5,156 nucleotides of DNA from Bacilli bacterium. GTDB taxonomy: Bacteria; Bacillota_I; Bacilli_A; Haloplasmatales; Haloplasmataceae. A program made the position numbers and the translations under genes. Below the pieces are notes generated by a model, which had not been told where the DNA came from, searched no databases, and was given only the letters and a program-made list of their open reading frames with translations. Of the stretch, positions 1 through 5,145 are shown one piece after another. The DNA is taken from assembly GCA_012513195.1 (NCBI GenBank), contig JAAZCR010000088.1, positions 1-5,156 of the forward strand, given 5' to 3'. The stretch's first letter is position 1. Each line of letters opens with the position of its first letter.

Positions 1-120
1 CATTACCTCATCAAATGTGTAAATTGGATCATCATATCTTATAAGAATTGAATAATCCACTGGTAATACTACTTGAATTGGTGTATAATAATCGTTGTCT
101 ACGTATTTATTTGGATTCAT
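1..120 (-). CDS. Transposase N-terminus, probably IS1182-like (partial)
   Basis: This is an open frame of 40 codons starting with ATG at 120 and running off the left edge with no stop. The peptide includes QVVLPVDYSILIRYDDPIY. This resembles the N-terminal signature of IS1182-type DDE transposases, which carry a (T/I)LPLDLE(V/I)LIP(x)DDPV-like stretch within the first 30 residues. The DDE catalytic core would lie outside the window, so activity cannot be judged. No Shine-Dalgarno sequence precedes the ATG, and a TATAAT lies only 10 nt upstream, so translation may be leaderless or inefficient, as is common for transposases. The gene runs away from the ABC operon's end, so it probably belongs to an insertion sequence lying next to that operon. 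The family call rests on a short stretch and is moderate; another unrelated short-N-terminus protein is possible. Confidence 0.5.
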   Translation of the reverse strand, partial: MNPNKYVDNDYYTPIQVVLPVDYSILIRYDDPIYTFDEVM

Positions 121-130
121 AATACTAGAT

Positions 131-136
131 ATTATA
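131..136 (-). promoter_or_regulatory. Possible -10 box for the left transposase
   Basis: A perfect TATAAT on the minus strand ends 10 nt before the transposase ATG at 120, which would give a leader of only about 3-4 nt. The hexamer 17 nt upstream (TAGAAT, 154-159) is a poor -35. In DNA this AT-rich a chance match is quite likely. Confidence 0.25.
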
Positions 137-142
137 ATGAAT

Positions 143-190
143 AAAGGTGCTTAATTCTAGACTTAATAATCTAAATTAAGCACCTTTTTT
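143..190. terminator. Strong hairpin, possible bidirectional terminator
   Basis: A perfect 14-bp stem pairs 143-156 with 174-187. Its 17-nt loop contains a further TAG/CTA pairing. On the plus strand the stem is followed by a run of T to 190, the classic intrinsic terminator form. On the minus strand the tail is TTTATTC, which is weaker. No plus-strand gene ends here. The hairpin may therefore end minus-strand transcripts of the ABC operon, or it may be part of the insertion sequence, shielding the transposase gene from outside transcription. The structure itself is certain; the direction of action is inferred. Confidence 0.65.
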
Positions 191-201
191 CTATTTACTA
201 A

Positions 202-223
202 GGCTGTTTATTTTTTTACAGCC
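202..223. repeat. Short inverted repeat between operon end and IS
   Basis: GGCTGT (202-207) and its reverse complement ACAGCC (218-223) flank a 10-nt T-rich loop. On the minus-strand transcript the stem can be lengthened by two G-U pairs. It begins 12 bp after the stop of the last ABC gene. It has no T tail on the minus strand, so it is not a typical terminator. Ends of the GGGCTGT...ACAGCCC kind occur in several Firmicute insertion sequences, so this could mark the outer end of the left element. That reading is unproven. Confidence 0.4.
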
Positions 224-235
224 CCTTTTATTATT

Positions 236-1378
236 TTATAGCTCAGCTAATTGTTTTCGTTTACTAATAACTAAACTCAAGATTATAAACACAACGGTCA
301 TGATTATTTGGACAAGAAATGCTTCAAAAGCTGGTTGTAAAACCCTAAAATTGAACTTTGTTACCTCGGCTATATAATAATTAACTTTAATATACCAGAA
401 ATTCGGGAAAAATTGGGCTAATTTTAAAATACCCTTATTCATGAATTCTTGTGGAATAAACACACCTGTTATAAAAGCACTACCTAATGATAAGACATTA
501 CCAATCGCCCCGACAGTTTGACGGGATTCAAACAAGGAAATGATGAAGTAGGTTAAAGAAATAATGGTAATCGTGTAAATTAAGCAATTTATGATTATGT
601 ATAGGGTTTTTATGTTAAATATTGAATCTTTATATAAGATGAAACTTAAGAGGATCAAAACACTTAGCAAACCAACACCAAATAAAGTGTTACATAGTAG
701 AAGCACTAAATTTAGTTTGCGGTTAGAAAGGCGTCCGATGTTGTTTCGTCGTCTTATATCCGTTGATTTTAGTGTAACCATAATTGAACCCATTATAGTG
801 CTTATTAATGCGAACACAACATAAGCAACATAATTATAGAAAAAATGGACAATTGTATAATTCTCAAGTGTTGTTTCTGGCAAGGTAACGCTCGCTTCTT
901 GTTTAAGGATTTCTTTAATTTCGGAATGATAGTCACTTACCAAATTATTGTTTTGATAGACTCTAACAAGGTTAAGATATTTATTGATGATTTGTTCAAA
1001 GGTAAATGCTTTGGTAGATTCAGGTAAGACTTTAATATTGATACTTACCTCTTCATTATTCAAAAATTTATCAGTAAATCCTGGTGGTATAATTGCGATT
1101 ACCTCTACCTCACGATAAAAGAAAGCATCATCGACCTTGTTTCGATCGATATCTTTAAATACAACGTAATCATATAGATAATCTTTAATATTTTTAGTCA
1201 AGGACGTGTTATCCTCATCATATAAAGCAACTCTTACTTTGATATCTTCATATTTTGTGTTATTTCTAGTTAGACTCTGAGCCGTCAAAATCGTAACGAG
1301 CAAGAATATTCCTAAATAGACCACAAATACGAAAGCATTCTTCTTGATGATTTTCCAATATAGTTTAAACACTATCAT
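236..1378 (-). CDS. ABC-2 type exporter permease, second subunit
   Basis: The product is a 380-residue integral membrane protein with the ABC2_membrane_3-like plan. It has one N-terminal helix (about residues 15-35), a large external domain (about 36-180), then five helices (about 183-203, 222-248, 257-282, 290-308, 351-372). Near the C-terminus, GVFIPQEFM followed by FFPNFWYIK matches the conserved G-x-x-x-P and proline-aromatic stretch of ABC-2 permeases. The start at 1378 is preferred because GAGGTAA sits 5 nt upstream. The same frame is open to an ATG at 1423, but that would add a polar 15-residue extension and a 59-bp overlap. With this start it overlaps the upstream permease gene by 14 bp, pointing to translational coupling. 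It probably pairs with that permease as a heterodimer powered by the ATPase of the operon. The substrate is unknown. TAA stop. Confidence 0.88.
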   Translation of the reverse strand: MIVFKLYWKIIKKNAFVFVVYLGIFLLVTILTAQSLTRNNTKYEDIKVRVALYDEDNTSLTKNIKDYLYDYVVFKDIDRNKVDDAFFYREVEVIAIIPPGFTDKFLNNEEVSINIKVLPESTKAFTFEQIINKYLNLVRVYQNNNLVSDYHSEIKEILKQEASVTLPETTLENYTIVHFFYNYVAYVVFALISTIMGSIMVTLKSTDIRRRNNIGRLSNRKLNLVLLLCNTLFGVGLLSVLILLSFILYKDSIFNIKTLYIIINCLIYTITIISLTYFIISLFESRQTVGAIGNVLSLGSAFITGVFIPQEFMNKGILKLAQFFPNFWYIKVNYYIAEVTKFNFRVLQPAFEAFLVQIIMTVVFIILSLVISKRKQLAEL

Positions 1379-2498
1379 AACGATTACCTCGCATCTTGAT
1401 GTATGTACCAATGATAAAGACAATCGATAGGACGGCTAAGATGGCTAATCTTGTAAAATAGCGTGATATACTATTATAGTAATATAAACTATATAAAGAA
1501 TCAGTTAAAAGACTGGCGGGGTTAATATAACCTAAAATAGGTATATTATGATCAATAAAATACTTCACCTCAAGCACCATTAACCCTGATAAGAAACTTA
1601 AGAAAAGACTAATTACATTAACGATTCCTTCCTTTTTCTCAGGTGATCCTGTAACTAATACCGCTATGAAACTACCAAAAGTGATACCGCCAATTGTTCC
1701 TACAAATGACGTTAGAATAATTAAGGCTAGATTGTTCGAAAACTCTACTTGCAGGAGATATTTCAAATATAACACTAAAACTACATTACCAAAGAAATGT
1801 AATGTTAAGGCTGCGAGAAAGTACATAATTATCAATTTAAATTTATGAGTTGGGGTGATATTAACGCGAGCAGCAAGTGGCGAATTATCAGCTTCAATAT
1901 CCCGCACTAAGCCAACTCCCCAGAAACTCCCATACATACAAGCCATGGCAATTAACGCATAGAAATAGATATTTAAACGATTAGCTTTTGGATTTGAACC
2001 CGCTAAGATTTCCTTAACATAAGACTGTTGATTTCCTAAATCAGTTAAGACATCAAGTAACTTATCTGGGTTTGTCGTATTAACTTTAATAATTAATGTG
2101 GTTATTTGTAAGTATTGATCTAAGAAACTTTTCGTTATCGTTTGTTCTAGACCACTAGAATTAACGCGATAAACTATTTCATCGTTCTCTATATAGATAT
2201 AACCTTTAATTTTGTTATCTAAGAGTAATTGCTCAAGTTCGTCTTTACTCTTAGAGACATCCACATTAAACAATGGTTTATCATTATTAATCTTCACTTC
2301 CTGCATCTCTTTAACTAAAATATCTAAGGTATAATCGCTCGCAACATAGGCATCAACAGTATCAATCATACTATCCATTGTTAATCTTCCAAATCCTAAA
2401 TAGAAAAAGGTACCTAAGCAGATGGGAAAGATAATAGCCCAAAAAAGATTGCCTTTATCGCGAAGCAAGCATTTTAAACGGGTAAAGTAGATTCTCAT
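1365..2498 (-). CDS. ABC-2 type exporter permease, first subunit
   Basis: The product is a 377-residue membrane protein with the same topology as its downstream partner. It has one helix (about 18-36), an extracytoplasmic domain (about 37-175), then helices at about 176-196, 220-246, 256-283, 290-310 and 349-367. NPASLLTDSLY near residues 326-336 resembles the conserved NP(A/x)(x)(L/x)xDxxY element of drug and antibiotic exporters of the DrrB/YhaP type. The ATG at 2498 lies 1 bp after the ATPase stop, with AAGGGA just upstream as ribosome binding site, so the genes are almost certainly co-translated. The two permeases look alike in plan but not closely in sequence, which implies a heterodimer. 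Substrate unknown: candidates for the family are drugs, peptides, lipids or cell-wall-active compounds. Confidence 0.88.
   Translation of the reverse strand: MRIYFTRLKCLLRDKGNLFWAIIFPICLGTFFYLGFGRLTMDSMIDTVDAYVASDYTLDILVKEMQEVKINNDKPLFNVDVSKSKDELEQLLLDNKIKGYIYIENDEIVYRVNSSGLEQTITKSFLDQYLQITTLIIKVNTTNPDKLLDVLTDLGNQQSYVKEILAGSNPKANRLNIYFYALIAMACMYGSFWGVGLVRDIEADNSPLAARVNITPTHKFKLIIMYFLAALTLHFFGNVVLVLYLKYLLQVEFSNNLALIILTSFVGTIGGITFGSFIAVLVTGSPEKKEGIVNVISLFLSFLSGLMVLEVKYFIDHNIPILGYINPASLLTDSLYSLYYYNSISRYFTRLAILAVLSIVFIIGTYIKMRGNRYDSV
1384..1390 (-). promoter_or_regulatory. Ribosome binding site deciding the start of permease 2
   Basis: GAGGTAA on the minus strand, inside the end of the upstream permease gene, has its GAGG core 8 nt before the ATG at 1378. 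No comparable site was noted for the longer ATG at 1423. This supports the shorter protein and coupling of the two permease genes. Confidence 0.75.
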
Positions 2499-2499
2499 C

Positions 2500-3435
2500 T
2501 TAATCCCTTAATTCCTTTCCAGTAATTTCAAGGAAGACGTCATTTAAAGTTGGAAGTGAAGAATAAATGTTTTCATAGTTGAAATTGTGTTCTTGCATTA
2601 ATTGTAAAACATTAGGTACATTGGTTTGTCCCTTCCCGCTTTTTACAACTAATATGCGATCTTTATAGAAGCAATCCAAGACATTAGGTAGCTTTCTAAA
2701 CAATTCAAGATAAGCTTCATTGCGATTAGGTAAAGTAATCTCAATTGTTTCTCCTAAAGTAATCATGGCTTTAAGTTTTTCTTTCGTACCATGACTTACA
2801 ACTTGTCCTTTATCCATTATCACAATGTAACTACAGATTTGTTCAACTTCTTCCATGTAATGGGAAGTATAAATAATGGTTGCCCCTTGTTTATTTAATT
2901 TCATGATCCCTTCTAATATCTTATTCCGACTTTGAGGGTCAACCGCTACGGTTGGTTCATCTAAGATGATTAAGCGAGGTTTATGCGCAATCCCACAGGC
3001 AATGTTTAGTCTTCTTAATAAACCACCAGATAATTTTTTCGGATAAAACTTTCGATAATCATTCAAAGACACAAAATCAATTGCTTCATCTACTAGTGCT
3101 TTTCGTTTTGTTTTGTCTTTAACATATAAGCCACAAAAGTAGTCGATGTTTTCTTCGACTGTCAATTCATTAAATACCGCCACTTGTTGGGGAACATAAC
3201 CGATTTGGGCTTTAATATCATAACGTTCTGGGGTCATTTGTTCGCCAAAGATTTCGATGTTTCCTGCCTCATATTTTAATAGTGCTAAGATACAATTAAT
3301 GGTTGTTGTTTTACCACTACCATTTGGTCCTAAGAGTCCAAAGATTTCCCCTTCTCTTACTTCAAAACTTAAGTTTTGAAGAGCTTTAACACCATTTTTA
3401 TAGGTCTTTGAAACATTTTCTACTTTAACGATCAT
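2500..3435 (-). CDS. ABC exporter ATP-binding protein
   Basis: The product is a 311-residue cytoplasmic ATPase that drives the two permeases. Motifs in order: Walker A GPNGSGKT (36-43), Q-loop Q83, signature LSGGLLRR (135-142), Walker B LIILDE (155-160), D-loop AVDP (164-167) and H-loop H192. The signature has Leu in place of the usual Gln, and the D-loop has Ala before VDP where Gly is common; both are tolerated variants in this subfamily. After the nucleotide-binding domain there is a C-terminal extension of about 90 residues ending in LNDVFLEITGKELRD. This tail is typical of DrrA/CcmA-type ATPases with ABC-2 permeases. The start at 3435 is chosen because the predicted -10 box covers the alternative ATG at 3486 and the fold begins right after M1. 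AAAGGA lies 12 nt upstream, a slightly long spacing. First gene of a three-gene operon. Confidence 0.93.
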   Translation of the reverse strand: MIVKVENVSKTYKNGVKALQNLSFEVREGEIFGLLGPNGSGKTTTINCILALLKYEAGNIEIFGEQMTPERYDIKAQIGYVPQQVAVFNELTVEENIDYFCGLYVKDKTKRKALVDEAIDFVSLNDYRKFYPKKLSGGLLRRLNIACGIAHKPRLIILDEPTVAVDPQSRNKILEGIMKLNKQGATIIYTSHYMEEVEQICSYIVIMDKGQVVSHGTKEKLKAMITLGETIEITLPNRNEAYLELFRKLPNVLDCFYKDRILVVKSGKGQTNVPNVLQLMQEHNFNYENIYSSLPTLNDVFLEITGKELRD

Positions 3436-3481
3436 TTCTACTACCCATCCTTTCACGACATGATAAAAATACTTGTCTGTT

Positions 3482-3510
3482 ATCATAACAAAATCCGCTT
3501 TTCATGTAAA
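3482..3510 (-). promoter_or_regulatory. Sigma-A-type promoter of the ABC operon
   Basis: On the minus strand, TTTACA (3505-3510) and TATGAT (3482-3487) are separated by exactly 17 nt; each matches five of six consensus bases. Transcription would begin near 3475, leaving a leader of about 40 nt before the ATPase start at 3435. The promoter lies just downstream of the terminator of the DUF4397 gene, so the operon should be transcribed independently of it. Confidence 0.75.
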
Positions 3511-3520
3511 TAATTCATAT

Positions 3521-3550
3521 AAAAAAAAACAGCAAGTGACTTGCTGTTTT
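3521..3550 (-). terminator. Intrinsic terminator of the DUF4397 gene
   Basis: A near-perfect palindrome centred on 3538 pairs 3526-3537 with 3539-3550; the real loop is at least 3 nt. On the minus strand it ends in a run of nine T (3529 down to 3521). It begins 2 bp after the TAA of the DUF4397 gene and separates that gene from the ABC operon promoter. Confidence 0.92.
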
Positions 3551-3552
3551 GG

Positions 3553-4233
3553 TTAGATGCGATCGTCTAAGATAATGATTTCAAACATTGGTGAGCCACC
3601 AATTAGACCAATCGCATAAATTGTCTTAACTTCATTAGGATTTAAAACGACATTAGGAATAGCAAGTAAAACGCGATCAGTACCGGATTCTCTTATTTGC
3701 AGATTATGAACACCACTTGCAAGATTTAAATATTCGGTTACAGCACGATAAGGTACGTTACGGAAGAGCACAATTCCTTGAGGTGTAGTAATATCAAGGC
3801 TAGGTGCATTAGGGGAAAGGTTAATAAATCTTAACCGACTTTGCCCTGAAACGATAGTGTCCCGCATTTGATTCATTTGAGGGCATTGTGGCATGGGCAT
3901 TTGGCCATACATTGGCATACCATAAGGCATCATTTGGTCCATCATCTCATCGCTAACCTTTAAGACTACGCGGTTAGCTTCCATCATAATGCGAATCAAA
4001 CTATTGCGTTCAATTTGCAGGTTTTGATTAACTAATAATTGATTTGTGTTGGTTTGATACACTTTAAAGTTGTAGTTGCCCATTGGCATTGGTATTGGTT
4101 GTGTCATTTGCCCTGCCATTAATCCTCGAAGGGCTGGAGTATCATTAATAAAGATATCCACCATTTGCATCGGCATTAGTTCATTCACAAACCGAACATA
4201 GACAGGTCGTGGTGTTTGTTGGTAATAATCCAT
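3553..4233 (-). CDS. Tandem DUF4397-domain protein with Met-rich linker
   Basis: The product is a 226-residue protein of unknown function. Two halves align with each other: YVRFVNELMPMQMVDIF (12-28) with LRFINLSPNAPSLDI (134-148), and MGNYNFKVYQTNTNQLL (51-67) with SGVHNLQIRESGTDRVLL (173-190). The second half carries the DUF4397 hallmark of N-x-SPNAP-x-LDI, then a VPYRAVTEYLNLASG stretch. Between them, residues 97-123 hold ten Met plus Pro, Gln, Gly and Tyr, with one Cys (117), the only one I see in the protein. There is no signal peptide or membrane helix, so it looks cytoplasmic or delivered by a non-classical route. GGAGG lies 9 nt before the ATG, and the gene has its own terminator. It is monocistronic and divergent from the bPH2 gene. 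Soft-metal binding or a surface or coat role are guesses only. Confidence 0.85.
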   Translation of the reverse strand: MDYYQQTPRPVYVRFVNELMPMQMVDIFINDTPALRGLMAGQMTQPIPMPMGNYNFKVYQTNTNQLLVNQNLQIERNSLIRIMMEANRVVLKVSDEMMDQMMPYGMPMYGQMPMPQCPQMNQMRDTIVSGQSRLRFINLSPNAPSLDITTPQGIVLFRNVPYRAVTEYLNLASGVHNLQIRESGTDRVLLAIPNVVLNPNEVKTIYAIGLIGGSPMFEIIILDDRI

Positions 4234-4244
4234 GACTATATCCC

Positions 4245-4276
4245 TCCATCATTAATCTAATATATTGTATGATGGA
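4245..4276. repeat. 8-bp inverted repeat overlapping the DUF4397 ribosome site
   Basis: TCCATCAT (4245-4252) and ATGATGGA (4269-4276) are perfect reverse complements separated by 16 nt. One arm overlaps the Shine-Dalgarno sequence of the DUF4397 gene (CCCTCC on the plus strand, 4242-4247). The other overlaps its possible -10 box. It could be a repressor operator or, if transcription begins upstream, an mRNA hairpin hiding the ribosome site. Confidence 0.45.
4264..4269 (-). promoter_or_regulatory. Possible -10 box of the DUF4397 gene
   Basis: TACAAT on the minus strand (five of six consensus bases) lies 30 nt before the ATG. No convincing -35 lies 16-18 nt upstream, although TTGTCA occurs nearer at about 9 nt. 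A promoter must exist in this intergenic stretch because the gene is first in its transcript, but this placement is weak. Confidence 0.3.
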
Positions 4277-4316
4277 AGTGACAAAAACATATAGGCAAAA
4301 TACGTAATTTTAGAAA

Positions 4317-4345
4317 TTGAGGAAAATATCCCTGTATGTTATAAT
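4317..4345 (+). promoter_or_regulatory. Extended -10 promoter of the bPH2 gene
   Basis: TTGAGG (4317-4322), a 17-nt spacer and a perfect TATAAT (4340-4345) preceded by TG at 4337-4338 form a strong sigma-A-type extended -10 promoter. Transcription would start near 4352, and AAGGAG (4362-4367) is the ribosome site, 6 nt before the ATG. Confidence 0.8.
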
Positions 4346-4373
4346 GAGATAAACATCGTTGAAGGAGTAAACT

Positions 4374-4841
4374 ATGAAGAATATACCATTATTACCAAAT
4401 GAAAAAGTTTTAGAAAAAATAAGATTTGCGAAACGCATCTTTTTGATAGATATTGTTCTTCTTCTCGCTACTTTCTCTTTAGCCCAACAATTTCAAAGAT
4501 ACTCATTAGTTTCTTTCTTACTAATCTTTCTTTTCTTCCCACTTCTAATTAAAGCTTTATTAGATTTTTATCGTATTAACTTTCATTATGTTTATATTAC
4601 TAATGAACGTTTAATTTATCAAAAGGGACTAATCTTTAAACGCTTAAGAATTATCAATTTAAGTGAAATTACCGAAATACTAATTCGTACTAATTTCTTA
4701 GATTTTAATAAGATACTCACAACATATAAGATTATCGTTTTTAATAATAAACCCTTAGTATTGAAAAGTATCCTTAATGGTGATAGAGTAGGAAAATTAC
4801 TAAGTTCAAAAATCATGTTGCAAAATAATCAAAGTCAATAA
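4374..4841 (+). CDS. Small membrane protein with bacterial PH domain (bPH2, YdbS-like)
   Basis: The product is 155 residues: a short N-terminal stretch (PLLPNEKVLEKIRF), two adjacent transmembrane helices (about 22-38 and 44-65), then a cytoplasmic bPH2 (formerly DUF304) domain from about residue 70 to 148. The hallmark is YVYITNERLIYQKGLIFKR (72-90) followed by INLSEITEI (94-102), typical of the first strands of this fold. Related proteins (YdbS/YdbT in Bacillus) have been tied to resistance to membrane-active compounds, but this is a lone single-domain member and its role is unknown. It has its own extended -10 promoter and an AAGGAG ribosome site. No good terminator follows: an AAAGG/CCTTT hairpin right after the stop is weak, and a truncated insertion sequence begins about 9 bp after the TAA, so the native downstream region appears lost. 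Confidence 0.82.
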   Translation: MKNIPLLPNEKVLEKIRFAKRIFLIDIVLLLATFSLAQQFQRYSLVSFLLIFLFFPLLIKALLDFYRINFHYVYITNERLIYQKGLIFKRLRIINLSEITEILIRTNFLDFNKILTTYKIIVFNNKPLVLKSILNGDRVGKLLSSKIMLQNNQSQ

Positions 4842-4850
4842 GAAAAGGAT

Positions 4851-5093
4851 ACCTTTCCCATCTAAGTAATCCTGTATTGCCTGTATTTTAAGTTCCTTTG
4901 AGTATGACTTGTTCCTAGGCTTTTCTTCAAACACACTTTCTCCAAAATTCTTATAAAACATAATTAATCTCCTAATATGGTTAACGTGATAACCATATTC
5001 ATCTGCTAATTCTCTTACGCTCTTATTTCCCTCTATATATTCTTGAACTATTCTTAACTTCATTTCTTTACTTAACTTAGCTTTTCTTCCCAA
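4851..5093 (-). pseudogene. Truncated IS3-family orfA (IS150-like helix-turn-helix)
   Basis: About 81 residues of an IS3-family OrfA remain. The first helix-turn-helix is KLRIVQEYIEGNKSVRELADEYG, 5-20 residues at a time within positions 12-34, continuing to IRRLIMFYKNFG. A second begins at NKSYSKELKIQAIQDYLDGKG (61-81) and is cut in the middle. Beyond codon 81 the frame runs into the non-coding edge of the bPH2 gene and reads 14 unrelated residues to a TGA at 4806. The rest of orfA and all of orfB, which carries the DDE catalytic core, are absent, so no transposase can be made. The start is a TTG at 5093, with AAAGGGGA about 8 nt upstream as ribosome site; no ATG fits. OrfA alone can act as a DNA-binding repressor in this family, but a truncated one is probably inert. 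Confidence 0.8.
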
Positions 5094-5101
5094 ATGAAAA
5101 A

Positions 5102-5123
5102 TCCCCTTTCTGTAGATAGTACA
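5102..5123 (-). repeat. IS terminal inverted repeat, copy A
   Basis: Read on the minus strand from 5123, this 22-bp repeat starts TGTACTATCTAC and ends AAGGGGA, 9 bp before the orfA TTG. It matches copy B (5135-5156) at 18 of 22 positions, differing at positions 7, 13, 14 and 15. Placed next to orfA it should be the left end (IRL). Confidence 0.7.
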
Positions 5124-5145
5124 GTTTATTTTTTTGTACTGTCTA
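5116..5145 (-). promoter_or_regulatory. Possible IS junction promoter reading into orfA
   Basis: On the minus strand, TAGACA (5140-5145, five of six to TTGACA) in repeat copy B and TACTAT (5116-5121, four of six to TATAAT) in copy A are 18 nt apart. The start would fall near 5109, right at the AAAGGGGA ribosome site of orfA. In IS911, IS2 and related IS3-family elements, joining the two ends creates just such a promoter, with the -35 in one end and the -10 in the other. Confidence 0.5.

Larger units (their letters stand above)
4851..5123 (-). mobile_element. Remnant of an IS3-family element (left end only)
   Basis: The remnant runs from its left terminal repeat (outer tip at 5123, TGTACT... 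on the minus strand) to an abrupt break at about 4850-4853, 9-12 bp after the bPH2 stop. TGTACT tips are usual for IS150-group elements. The right end, orfB and any target duplication are missing, so this is a deletion remnant rather than a fresh insertion. Confidence 0.7.

Noticed and set aside
591..824. Plus-strand open frame inside the permease 2 gene
   Set aside because: It is a shadow antisense to a well-supported membrane protein, with no ribosome site or recognisable domain. The similar plus-strand frames at 845-1027 and 1666-1848 were dropped for the same reason.
3457..3477. Imperfect palindrome GACA...TGTC in the ABC operon leader, near the predicted transcription start
   Set aside because: Only five positions per half-site match, and the centre is an A/T run. 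The position would suit an operator, but the symmetry is no better than expected by chance.
4619..4816. Minus-strand open frame opposite the bPH2 gene
   Set aside because: It lies wholly inside a gene with clear domain, promoter and ribosome-site support, and its translation shows only antisense hydrophobic residues.
236..4841. Mycoplasma-type code with TGA as tryptophan
   Set aside because: The tryptophans checked in the two permease genes are TGG, no gene needs TGA read-through, and all five intact genes end in TAA.
4806..4850. C-terminal residues of the orfA frame past codon 81
   Set aside because: These codons run antisense through the end of the bPH2 gene and do not resemble any OrfA; the apparent extension is read-through past the breakpoint.
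4842..4860. AAAGG/CCTTT hairpin right after the bPH2 stop as a terminator
   Set aside because: The stem is five base pairs, the loop is three bases, and it is followed by only TTTCCC-type sequence without a T run. It also spans the IS breakpoint.
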